Below, piece after piece: positions 7,004 through 15,785 of a stretch of DNA of 23,585 bases. How positions within the stretch are numbered: position 1 is the stretch's first letter; every line of letters starts with the position of its first letter. A program made the position numbers and the translations under genes. Origin of the DNA: an uncultured Saprospirales bacterium (GTDB taxonomy: Bacteria > Bacteroidota > Bacteroidia > Chitinophagales > JADIYW01); contig CALLKF010000010.1 of assembly GCA_938008535.1 (NCBI GenBank), forward strand, positions 1 to 23,585, given 5' to 3'. Below the pieces are notes generated by a model. The model worked only from the letters and a program-made list of their open reading frames with translations, searched no databases and was not told the DNA's origin.

Positions 7004-8482
7004 TTATTTTACATCGTTAAAATCATCAACATCTGATTTTATCCAATTGCCGAATTTTTCTGTTAATGATGAAATTAAACCACGACGATTAATTTTTTTA
7101 AATGTTTCTGATTCTTCGTTATCGATATGACCAACTAATTCTTGTTCTTCTTTTGGTTCATCAATATTTACTTTAACATCTTCAACCATTGGTGTTGAGA
7201 TAGTTTCTTCCTGCATTTTTACTTCTTCTACTTTTGGTGTTTCTACGACAACTTTAGTTAAAGTATGCATTTCTAACTCTTCCAATTGTTTGAATGCGCG
7301 AATTAACAAACCAATTCCAGTTGCATAAATTGGACTGTCAACATTTGCAATTTTAGTAGAAGCCAAATGTTCTTTGGGTAAACCGATGCGTGCAGTTTGT
7401 CCGGTTTCTAATTCTGTTAACTGCGTTAAATGTTTTAATTGAGAACCACCACCAGTTAAGATAATGCCGCCAATTAATTTTTTTCCGAAACCAGATAATT
7501 TTATTTGAAAATCAACATGCGCTAAAATTTCTTTCACACGTGCAGAAATTACTTTTGAAACGGATAATAAATTTAATTCCCGAGTTCCAGTATTATTGAT
7601 GCCTTGAATGGATACATGCTGATTACGCAATTCCTCAAAAGGAATGGCAGAACCGTAACGCATTTTTAAAATTTCTGCCTGATCTTTTAAAATTCTGAAA
7701 TCACGTAAATCTTCAGAAATAATATTTCCACCAAAAGGAATGACTGCGGTATGACGAATCACATGATTTTCAAAAATTGCAATATCTGTTGTTCCACCAC
7801 CGATGTCAACTAAGCAAACACCAGCTTCTAATTCTTCTTTGCTCAACACTGCATCTGCAGAAGCCAATGGTTCTAACTCGATACCTGCTACTTCCAAACC
7901 TGCAATCGTGATGCAACGTTCAATATTTTGGATCGCAGTTTCAGCACCAGTGATGATGTGAAAATTTCCTTCCAAACGAATACCCATCATGCCGATTGGT
8001 TCCTGATAAATTCCTGGTTCGTTATCGACAATATATTCTTGTGGCAACACATGCAAAATACGATCGCCTGGTGGCAATGCCAATTTATACATTTCACCTT
8101 TCAATTTTTGAATATCTTCATAGCTGATCCAAGTATCGTTATTGTTGCGTGTAAGAATACCACGATGTTGTAAACTTTTGATGTGTTGTCCTGCAATTCC
8201 AACATGTACTTTTTGAATTTTAATTCCAGATTGACGTTCTGCATCAGCAACTGCACGCTTGATTGAATCAACCGTACGTGCAATGTTTACTACTACTCCA
8301 CGTTGTACGCCAAACGATGGGCAATTGCCGATTCCGAGAATTTCAATTTTTCCAAATTGATTTTTTCTGCCGACTAAAGCAGCAACTTTTGATGTACCGA
8401 TGTCGATGGCACAAACTATATTTTCCATGTTATTTTTTACTTCGTTTTCCATAGCAGAAATTGAGACGTTATTAACTTGCAT
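7004..8482 (-). CDS. ftsA: Cell division protein FtsA
   Basis: FtsA is the actin-fold protein that tethers FtsZ to the membrane and links it to the septal synthesis enzymes. The phosphate-1 motif CAIDIGTSKVAALVG is near the N-terminus. The second ATP motif is VDIGGGTTDIAIF, with the SHS2 (1C) subdomain between them. ILTGGGSQL marks the adenosine region. A charged linker follows, then a C-terminal amphipathic stretch (RGLISSLTEKFGNWIKS), the expected membrane-targeting helix. The frame is open up to a TTG at 8506 inside ftsQ; I chose the first ATG, 11 bases after the ftsQ stop. In-frame ATGs at 8452 and 8428 are real alternatives, because the actin fold begins only at MENIVCAIDIG (8428). The product is about 492 residues, long for the family because of the linker. 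Confidence 0.96.
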   Translation of the reverse strand: MQVNNVSISAMENEVKNNMENIVCAIDIGTSKVAALVGRKNQFGKIEILGIGNCPSFGVQRGVVVNIARTVDSIKRAVADAERQSGIKIQKVHVGIAGQHIKSLQHRGILTRNNNDTWISYEDIQKLKGEMYKLALPPGDRILHVLPQEYIVDNEPGIYQEPIGMMGIRLEGNFHIITGAETAIQNIERCITIAGLEVAGIELEPLASADAVLSKEELEAGVCLVDIGGGTTDIAIFENHVIRHTAVIPFGGNIISEDLRDFRILKDQAEILKMRYGSAIPFEELRNQHVSIQGINNTGTRELNLLSVSKVISARVKEILAHVDFQIKLSGFGKKLIGGIILTGGGSQLKHLTQLTELETGQTARIGLPKEHLASTKIANVDSPIYATGIGLLIRAFKQLEELEMHTLTKVVVETPKVEEVKMQEETISTPMVEDVKVNIDEPKEEQELVGHIDNEESETFKKINRRGLISSLTEKFGNWIKSDVDDFNDVK

Positions 8483-8493
8483 ATTTCTTAATT

Positions 8494-9258
8494 TTATTTC
8501 AAACAAACGACTTGATCTTTATACATTATGTTGATAACCTTGTATCGATCCCAACCTACTTTTTGCAATACTTCAAAATAAAAAACATCCAGTCGTTTTA
8601 ATTTCTGTTCAATATTCTGATCATCGCCAAAAATAATTGTTGCATTTGCAATACGTGGTATCAATTCTATTTGTAATTTTTCGTTGATATTTATTTGTCC
8701 GATTAACGAATTCCAAAGCTGATTTTTTTTAAATTCTTGTATCAATTTGAAAATACTTTTGAGTTGTTTGCCTTGTACTTTTTGATTTTTATAACATGGT
8801 TCAATAATCAATCCTGTTGCAACTGGAACTTTTGCTGCATAGTTTTCTGTAACTGGAAATTTAATGCCATTTTCATCAACATAAAATGATTCGCCTAAGG
8901 CATTATACACGCGAAACAAAGGAATTCTCTGATCTACTTTTATCGTCAAAGCGCCTTTATTATCTAGGAAAGCGTTGGCTTTTTGCACTTGTGGAATGAC
9001 AGAAAGTGATTGCTCAATTTTCTCTAAATCTTTTCCAGAAAGTGTTTTTCCAAGGATGTCAAAATTTTTATTTACCAATGCTAATACTTGGCTTTTTGTC
9101 ACAAAAAAGTTGCCATTCCATTCATCAATATTTACTACAATATTTTTAACTGTGTTTTGAGCACGATTTGTTTTTGCCATGATAATTAAAAAAATAAATG
9201 CCGCAACACCAATTAACATGGATACACGTATGATTATATTTTTAACTGTTTTGTTCAT
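8494..9258 (-). CDS. ftsQ: Cell division protein FtsQ
   Basis: FtsQ is a bitopic divisome protein that bridges cytoplasmic and periplasmic components, usually with FtsL and FtsB. The 254 residues comprise a short cytoplasmic tail, one membrane segment (about residues 8-28, VSMLIGVAAFIFLIIMA), then a POTRA-like region (WNGNFFVTKSQVLALVNKNFDILGKTL to SVIPQVQKANAFLD) and the FtsQ beta domain (RIPLFRVYNALGESFYVDENGIKFPV). The phrase FYVDENG with the preceding QRIPL is characteristic of FtsQ/DivIB. Position between murC and ftsA is the canonical one. The ATG at 9258 puts the basic tail directly before the membrane segment. The coding strand just upstream carries a short repeat-like word. Confidence 0.93.
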   Translation of the reverse strand: MNKTVKNIIIRVSMLIGVAAFIFLIIMAKTNRAQNTVKNIVVNIDEWNGNFFVTKSQVLALVNKNFDILGKTLSGKDLEKIEQSLSVIPQVQKANAFLDNKGALTIKVDQRIPLFRVYNALGESFYVDENGIKFPVTENYAAKVPVATGLIIEPCYKNQKVQGKQLKSIFKLIQEFKKNQLWNSLIGQININEKLQIELIPRIANATIIFGDDQNIEQKLKRLDVFYFEVLQKVGWDRYKVINIMYKDQVVCLK

Positions 9259-9263
9259 TTGTC

Positions 9264-9286
9264 TTAACCGCAGATGTATCTGATTA
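9264..9286. repeat. Degenerate CGCAGAT/TATCTGAT word in the murC-ftsQ spacer
   Basis: The 35-base spacer contains CCGCAGATGTATCTGATTA. On the coding strand this is two imperfect ATCTG/ATCAG words that resemble an ATCTGCG tract I recall between genes in other Bacteroidota. AGATGTATCT (9272-9281) is also a short palindrome. Evidence is weak because only one and a half copies are present. Confidence 0.35.
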
Positions 9287-9293
9287 TTATGAT

Positions 9294-10655
9294 TTAATTT
9301 TTGTTTAGTAAATTTTTGATTTCGTTTATCTTAGTATCGATGTCGCCAGCACCAACGGTTAGTAACACATCGATGTCGGTTTTATTTTTCAAATAATCCA
9401 TCAAGTCATTTTTAGAAACTATTCTTTTATTTTCGATTGTTACTTTATCCAAAATAATTTGACTGGTGACGCCTTCTATTGGTTTTTCACGCGCTGGATA
9501 AATATCTAACAAAATCAATTCATCTACTTTTGATAAAGACGCTGCAAATTCATCGCACAAATCTTTTGTTCTTGAAAATAAATGTGGTTGAAAAATAGCT
9601 GTTATTTTTCTATTTGGATATAGCTCTTTTGCGGCAGAAAGTGTTGCATCTAATTCTCTTGGATGATGCGCATAATCATCTATATAGACAAATTTTTCGT
9701 TACATACATGTGTTTCAAATCTACGCTTCACTCCTTTAAAAGTGGAAATTGCTTTTATTATATTTTCTTCTGAAACACCAACGTTTATTGATATTGCTAT
9801 GGCACCAATCGCATTTTCTACATTATGTCTGCCACCATAATATGATTTTACTTGTTGAATTTTTCCTTTTGGATGTACTACATCAAAAGTGTATCCGCCA
9901 TCATTTACGACCAAATTTTCTGCATAAAAATCTGCATTTCTATCTAACAAACTATACCGCAGGTTTTTGACTTTTTTATTTAGAATTTTTTCTTTGATAG
10001 AAATATGTGTGATTAAAATTCCGTTGTCACGAACTTTGTTACAAAATGCATGAAATGAATCTTCAATTGCTTCTAAATTTCCATAAATATCTAAGTGATC
10101 AGTATCAACAGAAGTTATCAGTGCAATGTTTGGTTTGAGCTGCAAAAAAGAACGATCAAACTCGTCTGCTTCTGCAATCGCATATTCATTTCCATCTATA
10201 AAATTTGAATTAAAATTGATACAAATTCCTCCTAAAAAAGCTGCGACACTTTTATTAGATTCATGTAAAACATGTGCTACAATAGATGATGTGGATGTTT
10301 TACCATGTGAACCTGCGATAGAAATATTAAACATACTATTCGCTGCCAAACCCAATATTTGCGCACGTTTCAGCACCGTGTAGTTGTTTTCCAAATACCA
10401 ATTGTATTGCAAATGATCTTTAGGAATGGCTGGTGTGAAAATAATTAATTTGGCATCTTTATCTAATGTATCTAACGAATCTTTAAACGTAATTTTGATG
10501 CCTTCTTTAATCAATTCATCTGTTAAAGCTGTCGGTGTTTTATCATAACCAGAAACAATTTTACCATGTAAATTAAAATAACGTGCAAGCGCGCTCATAC
10601 CGATGCCACCGATGCCGAGAAAATAAATGCGTTGTATGTTAGTTAAATTAGTCAT
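9294..10655 (-). CDS. murC: UDP-N-acetylmuramate--L-alanine ligase
   Basis: MurC adds L-Ala to UDP-MurNAc with ATP, the first peptide ligation of cytoplasmic peptidoglycan synthesis. The 453-residue product has the N-terminal Rossmann domain with FLGIGGIGMSALAR (about 12-25), the ATP-binding P-loop AGSHGKTSTSS (about 114-124), the Mur ligase signature around EADEFDRSFLQL, and VDTDHLDIYG in the central domain. YIDDYAHHPRELDATL and FQPHLFSRTKDL, in the C-terminal domain, are diagnostic for MurC rather than MurD or MurE. The start is ATG, 6 bases after the murG stop. The gene order murG-murC-ftsQ is the common Bacteroidota arrangement; no murB lies between them. Confidence 0.97.
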   Translation of the reverse strand: MTNLTNIQRIYFLGIGGIGMSALARYFNLHGKIVSGYDKTPTALTDELIKEGIKITFKDSLDTLDKDAKLIIFTPAIPKDHLQYNWYLENNYTVLKRAQILGLAANSMFNISIAGSHGKTSTSSIVAHVLHESNKSVAAFLGGICINFNSNFIDGNEYAIAEADEFDRSFLQLKPNIALITSVDTDHLDIYGNLEAIEDSFHAFCNKVRDNGILITHISIKEKILNKKVKNLRYSLLDRNADFYAENLVVNDGGYTFDVVHPKGKIQQVKSYYGGRHNVENAIGAIAISINVGVSEENIIKAISTFKGVKRRFETHVCNEKFVYIDDYAHHPRELDATLSAAKELYPNRKITAIFQPHLFSRTKDLCDEFAASLSKVDELILLDIYPAREKPIEGVTSQIILDKVTIENKRIVSKNDLMDYLKNKTDIDVLLTVGAGDIDTKINEIKNLLNKN

Positions 10656-10661
10656 AGGTTA

Positions 10662-11798
10662 TTATTCGTTGGCATTTGGGTATGAAATATTTTGTATTAT
10701 CTCTTTTACAATATCATTTGCAGCATTTGATTTTGCTAATGTTTTGATGTTGTTAGATAATTCTATTTGTTTATTTGTATCAATTAATAAACTCAAAACA
10801 GCTTCACCTAATTTTTCTTTTGCTATGATATCTTTTACTAAAATTGCTGCGTTTTTATTTACCAAGGCCATTGCGTTTTTAGTCTGATGATCTTCAGAAA
10901 CATTTGGTGATGGAATCAGAATACATGGTTTTCCAACAATGCATAATTCTGAAATGGATAACGCGCCAGCTCTTGAAATGATTATATCTGCAGCCGAATA
11001 CGCCAAATTCATTTCTTTAATAAATTGATGAATGTTGATGTTTGATAAATCTTTATCTTTTGTTCGTTCAATAATTCCATCATAATAAATTTTGCCTGTT
11101 TGCCAAATTAATTGAATGCCAGCATTATTCAGCAAGTCTATATTTTTTTCAATAGATTCATTGATTGTGCGCGCTCCTAAACTTCCACCAATAATTAAAA
11201 TAGTTTTTTTATTTCCATCTAAATTAAAAAAAGCGATAGCTTCCTTTTTATCAGGCAAAACTGCTGTTATATCTTTTCTTACAGGATTTCCAGTCAATAT
11301 AATTTTAGTTGGATTGAAGAAATTAGCCAAGTTATCATACGCTACAAAAATCTTTTGAGCAAATTTTGATAAAATTTTATTAGTAATTCCTGGATATGAA
11401 TTTTGTTCTTGGATGAAAATTTTTATACACGATAACGCAGCGACAAACAAAACAGGTCCACTTGCGTAGCCACCAACTCCAATACATGCATCAGGTTTAA
11501 ACTCTTTAACAACTTTGCGCGCTTGCATTAAACTCTTCAACACTTTAAATGGAAATAAAATATTTTTTGGTGTTAAACTTCTTTGTAAACCAACAACATC
11601 CAACCCAACAATTTTATAACCAGACTGTGGTACTTTTTCTATTTCCATTCTTCCAGAAGCGCCAACAAATAATATTTCACAATTAGGATCAAATTGTTTC
11701 AAACCATCAGCAATTGCTATTGCTGGAAAGATGTGACCACCTGTGCCACCACCTGCAATAATAAATTTTTTAGTCGTATGTCGTGAGTTGTGAATCAT
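10662..11798 (-). CDS. murG: UDP-N-acetylglucosamine--undecaprenyl-pyrophosphoryl-MurNAc-pentapeptide transferase
   Basis: MurG transfers GlcNAc to lipid I on the inner face of the membrane, giving lipid II (GT28, GT-B fold). The N-domain glycine loop GGGTGGHIFPAIAIA is at about 16-30, ACIGVGGYASGPV and FIQEQNSYPG follow, and the C-domain has IIGGSLGARTINE, then RAGALSISELCIVGKPCILIPSP and the EDHQTKNA ribose-contacting region. Of the 378 residues, the first ten (MIHNSRHTTK) precede the usual start of the fold and are encoded by an intergenic-type word tract. There is no Met nearer the fold, so this ATG is the best start. It is in the same frame as ftsW, separated from its TAA by two codons (CAA CTT). 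Confidence 0.97.
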   Translation of the reverse strand: MIHNSRHTTKKFIIAGGGTGGHIFPAIAIADGLKQFDPNCEILFVGASGRMEIEKVPQSGYKIVGLDVVGLQRSLTPKNILFPFKVLKSLMQARKVVKEFKPDACIGVGGYASGPVLFVAALSCIKIFIQEQNSYPGITNKILSKFAQKIFVAYDNLANFFNPTKIILTGNPVRKDITAVLPDKKEAIAFFNLDGNKKTILIIGGSLGARTINESIEKNIDLLNNAGIQLIWQTGKIYYDGIIERTKDKDLSNINIHQFIKEMNLAYSAADIIISRAGALSISELCIVGKPCILIPSPNVSEDHQTKNAMALVNKNAAILVKDIIAKEKLGEAVLSLLIDTNKQIELSNNIKTLAKSNAANDIVKEIIQNISYPNANE

Positions 11799-11806
11799 AA
11801 GTTGTT
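11771..11806. repeat. Word tract spanning the ftsW-murG junction and murG start
   Basis: The coding (minus) strand reads ACTTATG, ATTCACAACTCACGAC, ATACGACT: CAC/CGAC-type words repeated at 7-8 base spacing. The tract begins right after the ftsW stop, contains the murG ATG and runs through its first nine codons. It looks like an intergenic repeat word captured into coding sequence. Confidence 0.5.
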
Positions 11807-13004
11807 ATCCATGTATTTCTTCTACTACTTTTAGTTTATCTTTTTTTGTTGTTGATTTCGATGTCACTATTCTTTCTTCTACGCTTCTACTTACACTTAA
11901 AATAATTCCTATTGCAAATGCATTGAACCAAATACTAGTGCCACCCCAACTTATCAATGGCAATGTGATACCTGTATTTGGCAATAGATGCACATTGACA
12001 CCCATGTGAATAACGGCTTGCAACACCATGCTTGTACCTAAGCCAACTGCCATTAATGCACCAAATGCACGCGGTGAATTTTTAACTAATACAATTAATC
12101 GCCACATAAAAAATAGATATAAAAACAACACAAATGCGCCACCAAATAATCCATATTCTTCTATTAATGTTGCATAAATAAAATCGGAAAAGGCATCTGG
12201 CAAAAAATTACATTGTGTGCTTTTTCCAGGTGCTAGTCGAAACAAACCACCTTTTGCGATAGCGATATATGCTTGTTTCTGTTGGTAGAAATCATCTGAA
12301 TTTATATCAGGATTTTGCCAACTAGTTACGCGACCAAGCCAAACATCGGCGCGTCCATGATCTTTGATAAAAAACCAAGAAAAAGCAATGATTAATGAAA
12401 CCATGACTAACCCAGAACCCATAATTGCTAAAATAAATTTTGTACTTACACGTCCAATAAACAATACCACAATACAGGTAGCAAATAAAATTCCAGCACT
12501 TGAAAAATTATCGAACATAATCAATCCGCAAATCAATAAAATTGGAGCCATAATATGTATGGTGACTTCTTTGATGTCTTTAATAACGCCTTGTTTTTTG
12601 GACAACATGCGCGATGTGTACATAATCAATGCTAGCTTTGCAAAATCAGAAGATTGAAATGTTAAGCCAACAACAGGAATACGAACCCAGCGACTTGCAT
12701 CATTAATTCGTACGCCAAAAAATTTTGTATACAATAAAAGAGGCACAGAAAGAATCAGCATCATTTGTGCAATGCGCGAAAAATACCGATGGTCAATTTG
12801 ATGAACAACATAAGTAATAAACAAACCAACTGCTAACATAAAACCATGTCGCAATAAATAATATTCTGTATTTCCATGCATGTTTTTATATGCTAAAGAA
12901 CGTGTAGAACTATATACTAACAGCAAAGAAATAGCACTCAATGCAGTAACGATGTACCACACATATTTATCACCTTTGATGTTATTTATAATCCGTCCTA
13001 GCAT
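11805..13004 (-). CDS. ftsW: Septal peptidoglycan polymerase FtsW (SEDS family)
   Basis: FtsW is the SEDS-family glycosyltransferase that polymerises lipid II at the septum together with FtsI. The 399-residue product is hydrophobic, with about ten membrane segments. NDASRWVRIPVVGLTFQSSD at about 101-120 corresponds to the conserved SEDS loop; the usual QPSE is QSSD here. The large periplasmic loop contains APGKSTQCNFLPDAFSDFIY and then EEYGLFGG. Near the C-terminus PNTGITLPLISWGGTS is the strongest signature for FtsW/RodA. The position between murD and murG separates FtsW from RodA. The ATG start follows a 42-base spacer with a duplicated 13-base word. Confidence 0.96.
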   Translation of the reverse strand: MLGRIINNIKGDKYVWYIVTALSAISLLLVYSSTRSLAYKNMHGNTEYYLLRHGFMLAVGLFITYVVHQIDHRYFSRIAQMMLILSVPLLLYTKFFGVRINDASRWVRIPVVGLTFQSSDFAKLALIMYTSRMLSKKQGVIKDIKEVTIHIMAPILLICGLIMFDNFSSAGILFATCIVVLFIGRVSTKFILAIMGSGLVMVSLIIAFSWFFIKDHGRADVWLGRVTSWQNPDINSDDFYQQKQAYIAIAKGGLFRLAPGKSTQCNFLPDAFSDFIYATLIEEYGLFGGAFVLFLYLFFMWRLIVLVKNSPRAFGALMAVGLGTSMVLQAVIHMGVNVHLLPNTGITLPLISWGGTSIWFNAFAIGIILSVSRSVEERIVTSKSTTKKDKLKVVEEIHG

Positions 13005-13009
13005 GTTTT

Positions 13010-13036
13010 AGTCAATAGTCGAAAGTCAATAGTCGA
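13010..13036. repeat. 13-bp direct duplication in the murD-ftsW spacer
   Basis: AGTCAATAGTCGA occurs perfectly at 13010-13022 and 13024-13036, a period of 14 bases, with an inner AGTC-AATAGTC half repeat. It occupies most of the 42-base spacer and ends 5 bases before the ftsW start codon. Confidence 0.85.
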
Positions 13037-13046
13037 TGGTTTTAAA

Positions 13047-14384
13047 TTAAAGATTTAATACATTACGTTTAAATTGTTTTCCTCTGTCTTCATAGTTTTC
13101 AAACAAATCAAAACTTGCGCAACATGGTGACAATAAAACAACATCGCCTTTATCGCTAATATTATAAGCCATTTGCACTGCTTGTTCCATTGATTGTGTG
13201 TCGACGATATAACCAACTTCTGAAGAAAATGCCTCGTGTAATTTTTCATTATCTTTTCCTAAACAGATAATTGCTTTTACTTTTTTATTTACTAAATCTT
13301 TGATTAATGTATAATCATTTCCTTTGTCAACACCACCTAGAATAAGCACTGTTGGTTTTGTCATAGACTCTAATGCATACCAAGTTGAATTTACATTTGT
13401 TGCTTTGGAATCATTAATAAAATCAACGCTTCTGATAGATGCGACAAATTCTAAACGATGTTCTAAATTTTTAAAATCTTCTAAAGATTCGCGAATTTTG
13501 TCGTTTCGAACACCGACTAATTTTGCAGAGATGGCTGCAGCCATTGAATTGTAGGAATTGTGAATTCCGTGGATAGCTAGATCACTTGTTGGCATGGTAA
13601 AATTGGTTTTATTGATGTTAATTATTAATTCGTTATTTTCGATGTATGCTCCATTTTCTATTTTTTGATGATAAGAAAATGGAATTTTTTGTACTTGATT
13701 ATTAGCTTTAGAAAAATTACTCATCGTTACTTCATCATCTTGACAATAAATAAAATAATCTTCTTCACTTTGATTTTTTACTATTGAAAACTTAGAGTTG
13801 ATATAGTTTTCGAATTTGTAATCATATCTATCTAAATGATCTTCGGTGATGTTACAAAGCACTGCAATATTTGGTTTAAATGATACACAATTATCTAATT
13901 GGAAAGAAGAAACTTCTAACACAAAATATTCTTTGTCACCATTTGCTACTTGTCGCGCATAACTTGTTCCGATATTTCCACCTAAACCAACACTGTATGC
14001 TGCTTTTTCTAAGATATGGTAAATTAAAGATGTTGTGGTTGTTTTACCGTTAGAGCCAGTAATTGCTATTACTTTGGCTTTTGAAAAACGAAATGCAAAT
14101 TCTATTTCAGAAATAATTTCAATGTTCTTTTCTTTTATTTTTTTGATGATTGGTGCTTTATCAGGAATTCCAGGACTTTTGATAATGGTGGTTGCAGATA
14201 AAATAATTTCTTCTGTATGTTTTTCTTCTTCAAATGCAATATCTAAAGCAATTAATTCTTGTTTGTATTTATCTTTTATTTTACCAAAATCAGATACGAA
14301 CACATCCATACCTTGCTTCTGTGCAAGTATAGCTGCGCCAACACCGCTTTCGCCACTACCTAATATGATTATTTTTCCGGCCAC
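13047..14384 (-). CDS. murD: UDP-N-acetylmuramoylalanine--D-glutamate ligase
   Basis: MurD adds D-Glu to UDP-MurNAc-L-Ala in the cytoplasm. The 445 residues begin with the Rossmann-type N-domain (KIIILGSGESGVGAAILA). The P-loop AITGSNGKTTTTSL is at about 107-120. LEVSSFQLD and CNITEDHLDRYD follow in the central domain. In the C-domain FINDSKATNVNSTWYAL and LILGGVDKGNDY are MurD-specific, as is LLSPCCASFDLFENYEDRG near the end. The start is GTG at 14384: no in-frame ATG lies nearby upstream, and the Rossmann strand begins three codons later. The gene sits between mraY and ftsW, as is standard. Confidence 0.97.
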   Translation of the reverse strand: MAGKIIILGSGESGVGAAILAQKQGMDVFVSDFGKIKDKYKQELIALDIAFEEEKHTEEIILSATTIIKSPGIPDKAPIIKKIKEKNIEIISEIEFAFRFSKAKVIAITGSNGKTTTTSLIYHILEKAAYSVGLGGNIGTSYARQVANGDKEYFVLEVSSFQLDNCVSFKPNIAVLCNITEDHLDRYDYKFENYINSKFSIVKNQSEEDYFIYCQDDEVTMSNFSKANNQVQKIPFSYHQKIENGAYIENNELIININKTNFTMPTSDLAIHGIHNSYNSMAAAISAKLVGVRNDKIRESLEDFKNLEHRLEFVASIRSVDFINDSKATNVNSTWYALESMTKPTVLILGGVDKGNDYTLIKDLVNKKVKAIICLGKDNEKLHEAFSSEVGYIVDTQSMEQAVQMAYNISDKGDVVLLSPCCASFDLFENYEDRGKQFKRNVLNL

Positions 14385-14410
14385 TGATTTTTTATTTTTA
14401 TGATTTAAGA

Positions 14411-14428
14411 TGACACATTGAATCTGTC
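14411..14428. repeat. TGACACATT palindromic word in the mraY-murD spacer
   Basis: The plus strand reads TGACACATTGAATCTGTC, an imperfect palindrome (GACA, CATT/AAT, TGTC). It matches 15 of 18 positions of the minus-strand word TGACACATTAAATGCGTC at 17266-17283 in the ftsI-murE spacer, so the two are probably copies of one element. Confidence 0.55.
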
Positions 14429-14437
14429 TTTATTTTT

Positions 14438-15742
14438 TTATCTGATTTTTAGTGTTACGAATGTGATGATTGCTAACAATACACTTACAATTATAAAACG
14501 TGTTACAATTTTTGATTCATGATATCCGAGTTTTTGATAATGGTGATGTAGTGGTGACATTTTTAATATTCTTCTACCTTCGCCATACTTTCGTTTAGTG
14601 TATTTAAAATATCCAACCTGAATAACTACTGATAAATTTTCTGCAAAAAATATTCCGCATAAAACTGGAATCAATAATTCTTTTCTTACAATTAAAGCTA
14701 CTGTTGCAATAACACCACCAAGCATTAGGCTGCCTGTATCACCCATAAAAACAGTCGCTGGAAACGCATTGTACCACATAAAACCGATGCATGCACCAAC
14801 AATAGCTGCACAAACAATTACTACTTCTGCAGAATCTGGAATGTATAAAACATTTAAATAATCTGCTAATTTTATGTTACCGCTTACATATGCAAACACT
14901 GCCAATGTCATCATCACTACAATAGAAACACCTGAAGCTAAGCCGTCAATACCGTCTGTTAAATTTGCTGCATTGGAAACTGCTGCGATTATAAAAATTA
15001 CAAATGGAATAAAAATAATCCAACCCCATTTTTGATAATTTTTTGTGAATGGTTTTAGCAAATAAGTATAGTCTAACAAATTATCTTTTATAAAAGGTAG
15101 ATTTGTTTTTACTGCTTTTGTTTGATGTGATAAATATTCATCTCCAACACGAGTGCCAATATTTTCATACATTACAGAAGCAGTTGGAACGATTTGTTCT
15201 GGATTATTCCAGTCGATTTTATTTTCTGCATCTACTTTATAAATGAATACATTATTGAAATCTCTGCATTTTACATCTGGATGAAAATACAAAGTGCAAC
15301 CAACAATCAAACCCAAGACTACTTGTGCTAAAATTTTAAATTTACCTCGCAAACCTTCTTTATCTTTCTTAAACACTTTGATATAGTCATCAATAAAACC
15401 TATAGAACCCATCCATAGTGTTGACACTAACAATAGTATTACATACACGTTATCTAAGCGTGCAAATAGCAATGTTGGTATCACAATCGCTGCAATAATG
15501 ATAACACCACCCATTGTTGGTGTGCCTTTTTTTTGCACTTGTCCTTCTAAACCTAAGTCACGAACACTTTCACCAATTTGCATTTTTTGTAATCTGCGAA
15601 TTACTCGTTTACCAATTACCACAGAAATAATTAACGACAACAAAACTGACATTGCACCACGAAATGTGATAAACTGGAACAAACCACCACCTGGTATATC
15701 GATGTTATGTTGTTCTAAGAATTTAAATAAGTGATATAGCAT
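14438..15742 (-). CDS. mraY: Phospho-N-acetylmuramoyl-pentapeptide-transferase
   Basis: MraY transfers phospho-MurNAc-pentapeptide to undecaprenyl phosphate, forming lipid I; it is an integral membrane enzyme. Signatures in order are KKGTPTMGGV (about 71-80), the aspartate pair IDDY (117-120), the catalytic NLTDGIDGLASG (260-271), MGDTGSLMLGG (333-343) and PLHHHYQKLG (397-406). At 434 residues it is about 70 longer than the E. coli enzyme; the extra length lies at about 155-235 as a hydrophilic, charged loop between membrane segments, as in other Bacteroidota MraY proteins. The start is ATG. The 43-base spacer before it carries a tract of ATTGAA-type words that runs up to the start codon. Confidence 0.97.
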   Translation of the reverse strand: MLYHLFKFLEQHNIDIPGGGLFQFITFRGAMSVLLSLIISVVIGKRVIRRLQKMQIGESVRDLGLEGQVQKKGTPTMGGVIIIAAIVIPTLLFARLDNVYVILLLVSTLWMGSIGFIDDYIKVFKKDKEGLRGKFKILAQVVLGLIVGCTLYFHPDVKCRDFNNVFIYKVDAENKIDWNNPEQIVPTASVMYENIGTRVGDEYLSHQTKAVKTNLPFIKDNLLDYTYLLKPFTKNYQKWGWIIFIPFVIFIIAAVSNAANLTDGIDGLASGVSIVVMMTLAVFAYVSGNIKLADYLNVLYIPDSAEVVIVCAAIVGACIGFMWYNAFPATVFMGDTGSLMLGGVIATVALIVRKELLIPVLCGIFFAENLSVVIQVGYFKYTKRKYGEGRRILKMSPLHHHYQKLGYHESKIVTRFIIVSVLLAIITFVTLKIR

Positions 15743-15782
15743 AATTAATTGTTGAATTGTATAATTGAAGAACTATAGAATT
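15743..15782. repeat. CAATT/TTCAA word tract in the murE-mraY spacer
   Basis: The coding (minus) strand reads TTCTTCAATTATACAATT then CAACAATTAATT. CAATT recurs at about 8-10 base steps and TTCAA at two points, filling the spacer and ending directly at the mraY ATG. Simple AT-rich composition could produce part of this. Confidence 0.45.
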
Positions 15783-15785
15783 ATT

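Noticed and set aside
8483..8506. TTG start for ftsA at 8506
   Set aside because: It would overlap ftsQ by 13 bases and add eight residues far before the actin fold, while three in-frame ATGs are available.
6956..13036. CRISPR array or mobile-element ends from the spacer repeats
   Set aside because: The words are short, differ between spacers, have no regular unique spacers between long repeats, and no cas or transposase gene is present.
14035..14403. Plus-strand 122-codon frame inside murD
   Set aside because: It is antisense to the MurD N-domain and P-loop, with no recognisable motif and no plausible leader.
14588..15280. Fusion or insertion of a foreign domain in MraY because of its extra length
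   Set aside because: The extra 70-80 residues form a loop at a position where Bacteroidota MraY proteins are commonly longer, and all catalytic motifs are in order.
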